Source: Dipetalonema caudispina
Lineage: Eukaryota > Nematoda > Chromadorea > Rhabditida > Onchocercidae
NCBI GenBank assembly: GCA_013365325.1
Contig: JABVXV010000003.1
Location: 992,001-1,056,000 of the forward strand
Length of the DNA: 64,000 nucleotides
Direction of reading: 5' to 3'
Shown here: in pieces, positions 39,759 through 56,552 of the stretch
Numbering within the stretch: the first letter of the stretch is position 1
Layout: every line of letters begins with the position of its first letter
The notes under the pieces: model-generated
Databases searched by the model: none
Told to the model about the DNA's origin: nothing
Seen by the model: only the letters and a program-made list of their open reading frames with translations
Position numbers and translations under genes: made by a program

Positions 39759-41311
39759 GTGTGAACATTTGTATTAGCAAGTCTTGCATGAAAGAAATGT
39801 CATGAAAGATAAAAATGAATAACTTTTTTCTCTTATTGATCCTTCAGGTGCGCAATTGGTCATGATGTATATTTTTGTGTATGTACATGTACATTGGCGA
39901 GCACTTTTCACTAAATAAAAAACTGTAAAGAATAATAAAATGAAGTGAAGAGTAATAAATGTGAGGCCGTCTACATTTCTTAACTCAGTGTATATGCACA
40001 CAGAAAGGTCTATTTTATCATTAATGTTGCGATCTGAGTCAAATAAATTTGACAAGAAATGAATGAAGTGTCATGCGTTATATATGTTTTGTGCTATTCA
40101 GTTTCATTGTTGTTCAACCTTCTAACACATTTTTAATATACTTATTTTAGCGATAGATAGTGTTTCTCATACAAATGCTTCATTCTATATGTCACATTCT
40201 CGTCAGCTAATGAGCACTATTTCAATATTCTGATAATTAATGCTGGCATTCCTTTTATTCTCCCAAATTATTATAATCACTTGTTGACTTCCCTACTATT
40301 GAAATCCTGCACTAAGTGCAACGATACCCCGCTGACTCCCTCTCATCTTTCTCGTTGTAGGAAATATCTCACTTCAAGTATGCAATAATTATAGAGCCAT
40401 TAGTGAGTTAGTATATTCTGTGGGTTAGCGATGTTAGGAAAAGTCAGGGAGGATTTCATGTATGGAATTAAGAGTTTTCAGAGTATGAATAGAATTGCTG
40501 AAAAGTATTTAATCGAGAGTTTTATTCAAACTAAAGGAATATTGTCCTATAGTTTCGAATAGATTAACTAGAATGGAAACTGGCTTTTTATAAGTGACAA
40601 TGATAGCTCGCTGTTAAGCACTCTATAATTGTGAATTAAAACTAAAGAAAGAAGAATCACTTTGTTGGTTCAATATCCGTAGAATTGATCAAATGTATTA
40701 TTTTCATACTAACATTTCAATTGATGCACAATTATTTACTTAAGATAAGCAATGGAAATATTTTTGAATTCGTTAAAATTTCTTTTCAATATTTGTTTCA
40801 TGCTAAAAATAATCTTTATTCGATCTCTAGCAATACTTTTTGTGTTAGACGATAATATTCATTACATCCAGTGGCCACTATTTCTTTCTTTTTTTCACAT
40901 CTTTCAATCTGAAATTTCACAGTTCTAGTGATTTAATGGAAGAGACCATCTGCTTATTGCACGTTATTACTTAGATTGTGATTCATTAAAAGGTCTTAAG
41001 AATTTAAACTTCGATGTTGTCATTATCTAAGCAACATTCAACGATAATTAATAATTGCGATCACATAAAAACTGCTTGTTTATGGTTATGAATACAATTT
41101 GCCATTGTAGTAACGCCTTCAACATATCATTTTTCCATTATGAATTAATAATTCGCCTTATATGTGGTCCAAATTAATCCAAAAAGAATTAGATGTGAAC
41201 GTGGATTGAATCAGATGTGAACTGAATGCTGTTAATTTATTTATATATGCATAAGTCTTATTGCTATCATATACGAATAGGATTAAATGAAGCGTAGAAA
41301 ATAATGCAGGA
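39759..41311. other. Intergenic MADF gene to rtcb-1
   Basis: AT-rich sequence with no supportable gene on either strand. The MADF poly(A) signal lies at 39914. The sequence close to 41312 would hold the rtcb-1 promoter or leader acceptor; no clear element was recognised. Confidence 0.5.
39914..39919 (+). terminator. Poly(A) signal of the MADF gene
   Basis: AATAAA 156 bases after the stop at 39756-39758. A second candidate, AATAAA within AATAATAAAA, lies about 20 bases further on. Confidence 0.55.
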
Positions 41312-45510
<4,199 letters not shown>

Positions 45511-46508
45511 CAGAACCATGATTTCTTCTGATATTGTCTGTGTGGTACTTTTCCATTTTTATCTTTGTTTGACTTTGCAGTTCTAACTTCAACCTTGTTT
45601 TTTGTTTTACTGGCTATTTCTACGACCTGAACTAAACATTTGCTCAAAGTTGTGATTATAACACTATAAAGTGTTCTCTGTTGTTGAATTTTATCTGAAT
45701 CATATGCTAAACAATACAATTATAGCTGACGTTTTTCGTCCGAGCAAAATTTTATAGTTAAAAATGTCAGTTGAGATTTGCATGTTTGATATTTATTGCT
45801 GTGCAATCCAGGCGATAATTTTATACATTTGTGATAGCTATCAATGGAATTCTTTCATTATCTTTCTGTTTTTAAAGCATTTTGTTTTGCTGCTCCTGAC
45901 ATATAAACTGTTCTATTTCGAGACCCCTTTATCGTCAAAGCTTTTTTTTTTGTTGGCTCTGATCCATCCAAATTTTCAATGTGAGGGTTATTCAAAAAAA
46001 ATCATTAACTCTCATCTTGACCTTTTCGTCCTCACGTTGCAGAGAACCACGATGAAGCAGAAATAGGATTGCTTTCTCATTTCTCACGTAAGATCAGAGT
46101 TAATGCTAGAGAAAGGAGTGTGAGAAGTAATGAAAAATGTTTACAGTAAAGTGATGTTCGGTTTACTTACCACAGAACAGTAAACAGTTAAAATAAGATA
46201 CGAACTAATGGCTAATAAGTATTAACCTTACGTATTTTGAAGGCAAAGTTAGGACATTGTATAACAATGTGATTCATATCGAGAACTGTCTACGCATCTC
46301 TTCAGATATAAAAGTGCGAAATCGCAGAGTACATGGTGTCTCTCGAGGTCTAGCTATTGCGTCGCATTTCGGCCTTTGTAAAAGAGAGATTCAAAGTGGT
46401 AACCGTCTGACAATCCAACAAGCTCTTTGTTCTTGAAGTTATCGATATTTCAGAAGGGCAGGGCACAGCTATCTTAGTCTTAGTGAACGGGGAGAGAAAA
46501 GGAGGAAG
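45511..46508. other. Intergenic rtcb-1 to lin-41
   Basis: No gene seen. There is no canonical AATAAA soon after the rtcb-1 stop; AATACA near 45713 is the nearest variant. The distal part (46300-46508) becomes purine-rich and probably holds the lin-41 promoter and leader. Confidence 0.45.
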
Positions 46509-49500
46509 ATGAAGAGGGTAAGCAGTACTATTTCTTCTAGAGTTAAGCTCCTTGCACTTTCATACAACCGAGTTTGCCTTTGCCTCTGTATTATTGCATG
46601 TCTTGCATTTGCATATTTGCGTGCATCTTCCTTGTACCCTACAGTAGTGCTGTTTTAGGAAAATCATGTAGTAGTGGGATGGATGGGTGTACCATGACAT
46701 TTGTATAGGTGGATAGTACAATGTGACACTGGGGAAGAGCGGGGACAAGGGTAAAGGAGGATAGACAAGAATGTTGCCATAAAAAAGTGCAAATGTTAGA
46801 GAGAGAGAAAGGAGTGTAAGTGAGGAGAGAAGACCTACCTACCTAGAATTGAATTGTCTGAAGAGTGATGCTGTACACATCTGGCTTTGCACTATTCCTC
46901 TTCCTCGGGTGACTCCGCTGACATCTTTCGGAAGTATTTTCACGAAAGCATTTCATTTTAAAATTCATTTCTATATATCCATCTTTTCACGTGTGTCTGT
47001 GTCTGTCTGTGTGTGTGTGTGTCTTCGTTAGTTACGCCTAAAGTCAATTTTAGAAATTTTTACTTGTTTTTAAGGTACGATAAAAGAATCAGTGGAGTCA
47101 TAGCATGCATCAGGTTAAGGCCAAAGTGCCATTAGTTATAGTAATGAATGCTTTGACAGTTGATTAGTAGCTGTAATCTTCACTATTCTGCTGTCAACTA
47201 GGAGGTACAATCATTTCGTTATATTCTCTGGTATTGTTTAACACATAAAGTTGAAAGCTTGTTTTTCTCAATTGTTGCTCCAAATAAAATAAATTAAGGG
47301 ATCTTAGTCAGCAATTTGTTTCATTTCATTCAAAAAAGTCAACTTAAAACTCCCAAATAATGCAAATCCGATCTTTGCAATAAGTCAAAGTATATGTTTT
47401 TCTTTTTTGGATTTGAAAATCATCAAATTTAGGATTGTATTTAAAATGTGCGATGCAAGCGTTTCTCGTAATTGAGTGGACCTGCGCAGCACTCACATCA
47501 TTATCAGGAATTGTATTATTTTTTGGCATGATTCCTTGTGAAATCTTATCTTTTACAGGGTGGAAGCGGTGACGAGTGGAATTATATTCAGGAATTGAGC
47601 AATGTTACTATGAATAGACGCGATGAAGATGGTAATCAAGAAGGCAGCGGGCAAATCCCAGTACCATTAACAGCATGCGATCTCAGCACAGCTTCCACTC
47701 CTACCACGATTTCATCCTCAGTATCGCTTCAGGTTACCTTTTTCTCATTCACTGTTATAATTGAAAGGATGCTTCTGGCCTTAATGCATTGTATTTTTGT
47801 TGCTGCTGACATGCAATCTCTGCCTAAATATATAAGTTTCACTATATATTTTTTGATGCTTAGTTTTTTTTCTTTATTTTAGTTTTTTTCAACACCCAGT
47901 GCAGTAATGGATGAGCCAAAGGAAAGCGGTCACTGTCATGTCTGCAATAAAATTCAGCCATATTCTACTTTCGTTATGCTGCCATGTAAACACGGGTGAG
48001 ACAAATTCTTTTAAAAAAATTACTTGAATACATTCGGTCTTTCCTTGTTAAGTCAAATTCGTTTTGTAGAAATCCAACGTGACCATATCCTTGGGCCAGC
48101 ATATATATATACCAGCCCTATAATTTATAGGTATTAAGACTGAACACGTAAATTACAAGCACGCTCAGGAAATACGTATTGATGCATACATAATATTTTA
48201 TCCAAGTGTTTCGCCTTTTTGATTTTAGGTTAAACCTATTATTTTAGATTAAGCCGTTTAGATTAAGTTTTGTGGGAGAAGTCAGTGTCCTAAAATTGAG
48301 TGTCAAATTTGCCTTATAATCCTGAACTTTTCTAGTTTCTCTTGAATTCTTAAGAAGTAGTTAGCCAACACATGTATCGAATTTTCAGATTCTGCGGTCA
48401 ATGTGCTTCAATTATCAGTCAAACACAACTGTGTCCACTATGCTTGAGTAGTGCAGCAGTTGGAGGACTTCCATCTTCGTTAAGTAGCATCACCGCCAGT
48501 TCAAGTTCGCTTTTTCCAGAATCTTCATCATCACATTCCGGAGATGTTGCTGCCACAAATCTTTCGCTCGATTCTTCTTTTTCAATATGGGATCCTCTTT
48601 CACCGAAATCTCTTATCAAGCATGAATTGCAACGCTCAGCGGTTTGTTGTTGATTTCACTGACTGAGATAGTTGAAGTAATTCAAAAGACTCGCTAAATT
48701 TCTTCAGTTGCATTACTAACGAGTAATTGAAATGGAAGAAGTGCTACCTGCTAAATTGATGGTCGAAATGTGTTTCTGTTCTAGTCTTCTAAACGGTTTT
48801 TCTGACCTATAGTTGGAATATCATTTGGAGGACTAGAATAGAAACATTTCAAAATTAATTTTTTACATTACTAAGGAACTTGAAACATGCAGCCCGGAGT
48901 TTGGTAAAATTGTAAATTTGAATTTTAGAAATTCTTCATGAAATTCAGCCTGATATGTTTTGAACATTGAATAGAAATGGAAGGCAAGTAGAGTCACATA
49001 TAGCATTTTTAGTTACAGACATCTGTTCATCAACGGACTAAATTGTTCCATTCTTCACAACAATTGTCAGACACTTCAGCAACACATCCACTACTTGATC
49101 CATCTGTATTGACCTTCCAAAGTGGTGCTGCAGCTGCTGCAGGATTATTTTCACTACCTCCCCAATCGCTGGCTACTACCTCAACAATAAACTGGCATAC
49201 CGTTCCAAATGCTGAAATCCAGCAAACATTCAATGTTAAATATCCGAAATGCACTATGTGCGCCGAGGGGAGCAATTTTATGAATTTTAGGATGTTATTC
49301 TAGAGGCTGTGTCAGTTTGTAAGCATGTCAGCTATGATTAGTTTTTGAGTATCGGCCTTATCAATTCACCTGTAGTGAGAATATATTCTCCTCTGACTTT
49401 AATATGCTGTTACACAAAGATGCGTAGTAGTTCTCGACACATAATTTATGAAAATTTATTTGTAAATTTTTTTTGTCAACGAATGTGTTTCGTTTCAGGA

Positions 49501-52500
49501 TAATGCAATAGCAACTGTACGTTGCATGCAATGTGACGAAACGTTGTGTAGTGAATGCGTTGTTGCACATTATCGCATGCGAGTTACTCGTGAACACAAA
49601 GTGGTGCGTATTGAAGCTTTCAAAGGCTTACTGCTACCTCAAGTAATATTTGAAGTCATTTTTTAAACTCTTCTCATTATCTGTATATCACGAATCGAAA
49701 ACCGTATTTGAAAACTGTTTTAGTTTCGTTTTAAGATTATGAAATCCTCCTTATTGTTTTCGACATATTGGCACTATTAATTCATAAAAGTGAATTTATT
49801 GTTAACTAAAAGTTTAAGAGTGAGATATATTTCGATTCATCCTGATAAAAGTATTCAATTATAGCTTAATACGGCAAGAGAACCTGTTAAATTCGAGAAT
49901 TTACTTGAAACAGAAACATGCAACACTCATGATTCACCGGTAATTTGTACTTGTGTAACATGTGGAAGTGTGCCACTCTGCAATATATGCATTGCGGACC
50001 ATTCGAAACATCAACTTGTACCGTACGGTGAACTGAGAACATCGTTGCTGACGTTGATTGCAAGCTCAAAGCATGACCAGAAAAATTTAGAAGACGCGTT
50101 GGAAACTGTACGCCGAATGTTAGAAAGGGTGGATGCTTCTGTACAGGTCAAGATCATTCGAAATATGAAGGTTTAAATCTAGTAGACTTAAACAAATATG
50201 ATTTAACTATGAGTGTACACGAGGACTTGTTTTATGTCAATGAATGCTTGTCATGCCAGCATATGCAACATCACGCAAAAGTAGAGGTATTTCGGAGTAA
50301 CTGTAATTTAAATTTTCTGGATAGGAAAACTCTTCAGTCAGCAATTCGTGAACTGCGATCAGCGATACATTTGCACATCAGTGCGCTGGAAGAACGGAAG
50401 CGCGATTTATTGCAGCGCATTGACACTATTCGCCAGACTAAGATCAGCACATTGAAAGCCCAGGGAGAACGACTTGGACAGCGTCATATAATTTTAACTG
50501 AAGCTCTGAAAGTAGGATTTTTATAACCTTTAGTATTCTTTCTTTTTTCCTGGTTTTAGAATGAGATTAAAATAAATGTTATCATATCGCTATGTCTGTC
50601 AAGCTAAGTAGACTATTCTTTCTTATGTTATTCAAGATGTTCTTGTTTTGAATCTTACTTTTAGATGGTTGATGAAGAAGTGAAGTTGGATTAAATTATT
50701 TAATTTATAAATATATTTTATTTCGAATTTACGCTTCTCTAACTTTTCTAACTGGTAAAAATCAGCGAATCATGAGTCGATAAATCATTATTAGGATTAG
50801 ATTTTGTTATTTTTCTTCATATCTTTCTAGGCAGCAGAGATTGTAACGGCGGTCGGTGAAGGAATGGAAATTCAACAACGCAATTCATTTGATGCACTGC
50901 TTAGTATTTTGCGGGAACCATGTTTATATTTGGTACCAAATGAAACTGATTTGATCAAATTCATACCACCGGACAATACTTTTATTTCGAAGTTCGATTT
51001 GTTTTTACTTAAACTTATATTTGGATGGGTTATTATTAAGAAAAACTTATCTGTCATCCAGAAGTTTGTCGCTCTCCGCAATTTTTCGTTTCGAACTTCT
51101 ATGACATATTTCATGAGCATAAGTTCCAGTCATAGATGATTCGGACGAATTCATTTGCTTTAACTAATTTCCAGGTTGCGCTCTTTGGGGGAATTGGAAA
51201 GCGGTGCTTGTGCACAAACAACGCATATAATTGGTGAAAGATATAGACGTGCCATTCGTGATCGGCTATGTACCATTTTAGTACAAACTCGTGACGCCTG
51301 CGGCGATGCTTGTACATCAACAAGCCACCAGGTGTCTGCTTCGTTGCTTAGCCCCGAGGGTCGTACCCTGGATATACGCATTGCGTAAGTTGTGAATTCG
51401 TTTAAATCAATGTCTGTCGGAAAATTGGTTTTAGGTCATAGAAGGGAGAACTTCGAAATGAAGTCAGCATTAAATATTCGATGTGCATCTGCTTCTCATG
51501 TTCTCGTCAAACCATATTACAGTGAGCAGGATGGAGGTATTTACTCGTTGACTTATTTCCCAACCGATGAAGGCAATCATTTTTTGGATATCAAAATTCG
51601 AGGTGTTTCCATTTGGTACGTTCAATCAGTCATATTTTACGGAAAGCATTCAGTCTTCCTTGCTGAATACAAAAATATTTTCCGGTTTTTCATGGTACCC
51701 GAATTAGTATTCTACTTTATAATTGCTATAACCGTCTTCAATTTCAGTGGGTGTCCGACGGTAATCTATGCACGAAAAGGTCGAAATTATGGAACAATTG
51801 CTCGGACAGGACCATTATTCTCATTCGGTTCAGAAGGTAGCGCTGATGGACAGTTTTGCCGACCGTGGGGAATTTGTTGCGATAATAAAGGACGCATTGT
51901 TGTAGCAGACCGAAGCAACAATCGTGTACAGGTAATGAAATTGCAAATTAATAGAACTATCGAAATATCAAGTTTTCGAGGTTTGTAAATAAATGAATAA
52001 ATAAGATATATAAGATAAATATAAGATATATATATATCTTATATATACTTATTTATTTATTTATTTATTTATCCATTTATATTTGATTTACGACTTCATT
52101 TAAGTAAAAAATTCATCCTTTCGTATACGCGAATATATTTGAAATTCCAGATTTTCGATAAGGAAGGCAACTTTTTACATAAGTTTGGTTCTCCAGGAAC
52201 TCGTCCAGGACAGTTCGATCGCCCAGCAGGCATTGCCGTTAATTCCATGGCTGGTTTTTTGAAATTTTTATTTAATATGCTGGTTTTATAACTTTTTTTT
52301 ATTATTGTAATTCAGAGCTAATTCGTATACAGAACATTTTCAAGAGCGGAGATTTGAATAACAGTTATGTTTTTTTCTTAGTACTAGTGATGTCAGTTCT
52401 TTATCGACATCGTCAACTGTGCAATTGATGTTAATAGTGTGGTAGCTTAGTTTTACCGAAAATGGGAATTCGATTGTCCGATAAATCTTTATAATTTTCT

Positions 52501-53712
52501 GATAAATGGCATATATGTTTAACTTCTTTAATTGCTTAAATAAATTTTAGAACGAAATAGTCGTGGCTGACAAGGATAATCATCGCGTGCAAGTATTCAG
52601 TGAACGTGGAGATTTTTTGCTGAAATTTGGTGAACGTGGCCGAACTCCTGGTCTTTTCAATTATCCATGGGGAGTTGCAGTAAATTCATTTAATCAGATT
52701 GCGGTTTCGGACACCAGAAATCATCGTGTGCAGGTCAGTTCGTAAAATTTTAACCAGTTTTTATGTTCTATGGTTATTGTTCATAATATTGCAGATGTTT
52801 TCGCCGCAGGGACATTTTATTCGTAAATTTGGTTTTGACAATTCACTCTACAATTACAAGAATCTGGATTCACCTCGCGGCGTTTGCTATTTACATGATG
52901 GCCAGCTAGTTATTACGTATGTTTAGTCAGCGCGTATCTATAGGCATTATTCATTCATAGCTGAGCTAGCGAATTAAAAGTGCTGTGAGAAGTGGTCTAA
53001 TTTTTTAGATTTCTTTGGAACATTTATAATTAATGATATGTTAGCTTTAGCTACTTGGACTGAGTAAAAAGTATTACATTCTTTTTTAGAAAAAGTATTT
53101 TTTTTTTTTAATCTTTCGGTTTTGTTCCTTAGAATTTTTAGATTTGATTCTTTACTTGTAGTTGAATTCTAGTGACTTCAATAATCATCGCCTTGTGGTG
53201 ATGTCATCGCGTGGTACAGTCGATATGAAAATGTATGGCAGTGAAGGTGATAGTGAAGGTTCATTTTGTCGCCCCCAGGGAATAACAACTGATAATGAAG
53301 GACATATTCTCGTCTGCGATTCACGCAATAATCGAATTCAGGTTAGGTCTTCTCAATCTGATTTGGAGGAACGAGTTTACGGAGTTCTTCAAATTGTTCC
53401 TCCTATTTTTAGGTGTTAAGTTTGGATGGAATGCAGTGCGTTGCATCATTTGGCGGTGCAGTGCCAGGACTTCCACTAGCAGTTGGTGTGGGTAACACTG
53501 TCAGTGCAGCAGGAGGAGAAGGTGCTATAACACCACTAGTCAATATATCTGCAACACATACTAGTATAAAAACATCTTCATCTCCTCAACCGTCCACGTC
53601 TACAAATGCGCCGCAACATTCAACACTTGATCGTCCTACCGACTTATGCGTCTCACCCGATGGCTTAATTTATGTTGTAGATTTTGGTAGCAGCTGTATT
53701 CGTGTCTACTAG
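46509..53712 (+). CDS. lin-41: TRIM-NHL RNA-binding regulator LIN-41 (TRIM71)
   Basis: Exons: 46509-46517 (tentative start ATG-AAG-AGG|GTAAGC), 47559-47732, 47883-47995, 48389-48641, 49019 to an unresolved end (49293-49318), 49499-49642, 49865-50146, 50260-50511, 50831-50991, 51175-51384, 51442-51615, 51748-51931, 52151-52249, 52551-52733, 52795-52916, 53173-53341 and 53413-53712. Domains in order: RING (CHVCNK, CKHGFCGQC, CPLC), a Ser/Ala-rich linker, two B-boxes (CTMC...[20 protein letters not shown]...[12 protein letters not shown]), a coiled coil around 50300-50510, a filamin-type Ig domain, and six NHL repeats ([64 protein letters not shown]). This order is diagnostic of LIN-41/TRIM71, an mRNA repressor in the let-7 heterochronic pathway and in germline control. 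Two junctions are abnormal (see findings). Confidence 0.93.
46990..47023. repeat. (GT)n/(CTGT)n microsatellite
   Basis: About 34 bases of GTGTCTGT and GT units inside the proposed first intron of lin-41. Confidence 0.85.
49634..49641 (+). promoter_or_regulatory. let-7 8-mer seed complement in lin-41 coding exon
   Basis: CTACCTCA is the perfect complement of let-7 nucleotides 1-8. It lies at the end of the B-box exon (49499-49642), so it remains in the spliced mRNA. Its effect is unknown; coding sites are usually weaker than 3' UTR sites. Confidence 0.35.
51988..52070. repeat. AT-rich long inverted repeat in a lin-41 intron
   Basis: The left arm starts at 51988 (AAATAAATGAATAAATAAG, then ATATATAAG). 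It is matched by its near-perfect reverse complement ending about 52070, with a second palindrome around AAGATATATATATATCTT in the centre. It sits in the intron between the exons of the first and second NHL repeats. Confidence 0.75.
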
Positions 53713-54067
53713 ACAAGCGTTTCAATCACTTCTGAATTTACTCTGTTTTTTGATCGTTAGCTCAAAAATTTTCGACATTTGAAGGACTTGGGAATTCGTC
53801 ATATTTTCTAGAACATATTAGATTCATCAGTTCAGTTGCATAATTTTGCTCTACTTGTTTATCTTTGACTGCAAAGTTTTTAAAAATATTTTCTGCCCTC
53901 AATCTTTTGATCATTTAAAAGTTTTTTTTTTTTAATTATTGGAGAAAATCTATGGATACGGTCGCTATAAATACGCGTATTTTAATGTATACAAGTGTAT
54001 GCGTGTCTCTTTATTTTTCTTCCTCTCCTTTGTTGTTTGTTTGTTTGTTTTTTCTAGATTTTCACTT

Positions 54068-54074
54068 CTACCTC
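54068..54074 (+). promoter_or_regulatory. let-7 seed complement 1
   Basis: CTACCTC, complement of let-7 nucleotides 2-8, lies 356 bases after the lin-41 stop. It is the site most likely to be within the 3' UTR. lin-41 is the classical let-7 target in C. elegans, which is the reason for the call. Confidence 0.5.
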
Positions 54075-54887
54075 CGGTTTTTCTTTCCCTGCTGAAATAA
54101 GTTGTCAGATTGTTATCTTGTGATTTGTTTTTAATCTAAATCTAACCATTGCTTTTTTAGAATGCTCCTTTTCTCAAATTATTAACTCCCAGGAACATTT
54201 GGAAAAATTGCAATTGGATGTATGGTTCGTTCAGATGATTCTGCTCAAATTGGTATTGAAACGATTACTTGGGCTGGAGCACAGAATTAATCAATAGGTG
54301 GTGAGTTATTCCTCTGAGCCATTTCGGAGTCCATTTTTTTCTTGATAATGCAAGACTATGCTTGATACAAAGTGAACGCCTATTTAGTGAACTGACATTT
54401 TTTGAAAACCTCCCTGTGCTAGAAATGTTTTTTCTGCAAAGGAATTCGTAGCTAAAATTATATTTTTTTGAATTTGCTTTAAAACTACTCCAGTTGCAGT
54501 TTTTCGGTGCACTTGCGCTAGAAAACCCTCTCTCCTCTGTTTTGAAAAATAGTATTCAAAGATATGAATGCATCAGCCTCTCAATGCTAATAGTCCCTGT
54601 AAATTTGGTTGCATTCTTGAATCGTTTGACATGCGATCATGTTTTAAAATGTGGAAATTGCCTTCTTGACTTTCGTTGATTTGTTAAACTGATAGCAGTG
54701 TGGATGCTGTCAAGGGCAAAGGACGTTTGAGAGAAATGTGACAGTCTGTATGAGTGGAAGGTGTTTTTGGCATAAGTGCATCTTAAATTTTTTAACGTTG
54801 GTTTTTGTGAGTTCCCTCAATCTCTACTCTAATTTTAAACAGCTATATATGAATCTGTTGGGCGTTGATCTGTAGCATAAACTCCAA

Positions 54888-55099
54888 ATGTGTGTATGCG
54901 TATATGTGTGTGTGTATGTGCGTGTATGTGTGTGTGTATGTGTGTGTATGTGTGTGAGTGTGCATGTGTATGTGTATGTGTATGTGTTATGTGTATGTGT
55001 ATGTGTATGTGTACGTGTACGTGTATGTGTACGTGTATGTGTATGTGTATGTATATGTGTATGTGTGTGTGTATGTGTGTGTGTGTGTGTGTGTGTGTT
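54888..55099. repeat. (TG)n/(TATG)n microsatellite block
   Basis: About 210 bases of TGTG, TATG and TACG units. The Cys/Val/Met-rich open frames across it are artefacts of the repeat. Confidence 0.95.
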
Positions 55100-55180
55100 T
55101 ACCTCATATTTTTGGATCGTTCATGTAAGATTTCCTCTCGTCCCTCCTCAATTCATATACTCAATGTATTGCAGTCTACC

Positions 55181-55187
55181 CTACCTC
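55181..55187 (+). promoter_or_regulatory. let-7 seed complement 2
   Basis: CTACCTC about 1.47 kb beyond the lin-41 stop, just after the TG repeat block. Whether the transcript extends this far is unknown. Confidence 0.3.
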
Positions 55188-56552
55188 GCGTAATTGATCA
55201 CAAAACAAAAAATGGTATTTTTTTTTCTTTGCTTATATTCTGTGCGATTTTCATGCCCTTTATATATAGCTTAGTGTTGTGTGTATGTGGTACTGTTGAC
55301 GATTCGAAATTTTTAGATGTTCTTCCATGAATAGGGATCGGCATTCGTTGAATTTGGGGTAAAAGTTGTGCAGATACTATGGATTCCCAGTTGTTTCTTG
55401 TTATCGTAGGTCACCCGTCATTTAGGAAGTAAGTAATGTGGGCAAGATAGGAGACCGTTTTTAGATCTGTTCATTTAATTCTAGCGAGGAGTATCAAAAC
55501 AGCCTCTGTTTTCTTTTATCCAATTGAATTAGTATGGATTTGGTTAGGATACAAATAGGAATTCATTCTTTCTGCCGAATTTAAATGGTTAAATAATTTG
55601 ATTATCGCCCACGTCAATATAGTTATCATTACTGATAAGCCAGCTGAGATTCTTCTATTGTCCATCTCCTTATCTTTCCCCTTGTTTCTCTTTCTCCCTG
55701 TTGCCTTCTTCTTGATTTTATTGTTATTTATATTGTATAAATCTTCATTTCAAATCACAGAATTAGAATGGTTCACGATAAATAGATTCTTCTGTTATTT
55801 GCGGAGAACTTTGAAAGTATTTGCGAGTTCTACCTTTATTCGTTATTCGGTAATCAAATAGTTCGCTTTTCTTGTTTGTTCGTTTGCTTGTTTGTTTCCA
55901 CAGAATTGTATTTTGTTAAAAAACTTTAATACTAAAACCTTTCAAAATTTCTTTCTCTCTGATCATGTTGTTTGTTACCTTATTATTATCTTAACTGCGG
56001 TCAAAAGATGCCATCAAGTTATCGCGGGCAAGAACTATCTCTTCATTTCTGAAATGTTACATTTAAATAGTTCATTATTTCTTTTATGTTGCAAAGAAAG
56101 TTTTTTTGTTCAATTTATATACTTATTTCACTTTCTGATCATGCTAACGGCCTTGCTGTTAACCGTTGCATTTTCCCTCTCATCTTTCCAATAAGGATGA
56201 TCTTATTTTGTGAAGGGATTTTACTGCATGAGTTTGCTTACCGTTTAAAAAAAATCATTTTATTAGATCTTGAAATGAGTCAAAAAAATGGAAATTTCGA
56301 TTGATTTTTTCTGCAGATAGATTTTAGGCTTTGATTAGTTTAATAATAGTGACATTGTCTAATTTCTGATTCGCCTCTGGAATTTTCTCAAAATTTCAAG
56401 ACTCGGTGCTTGAACAAAACATTAATTTATGAGATGTCTGGTAATTTACGATTTCCTTTGAGTCGAGTTCTAGGTTTTTGATTTCAGTAATTTTAAATAT
56501 ATATAAAGAACTTCATTATTTCGGTACCCTTGGCAATCCGTTTATTGTTCCA

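Noticed and set aside
54888..55330. Cys/Val/Met-rich open frames of about 100-146 codons
   Set aside because: They are translations of the TG/TATG microsatellite in different frames.
55598..56304. Hydrophobic frames of 72-100 codons
   Set aside because: Leu/Phe/Ile runs arise from T-rich sequence; no start context, splice partners or domain.
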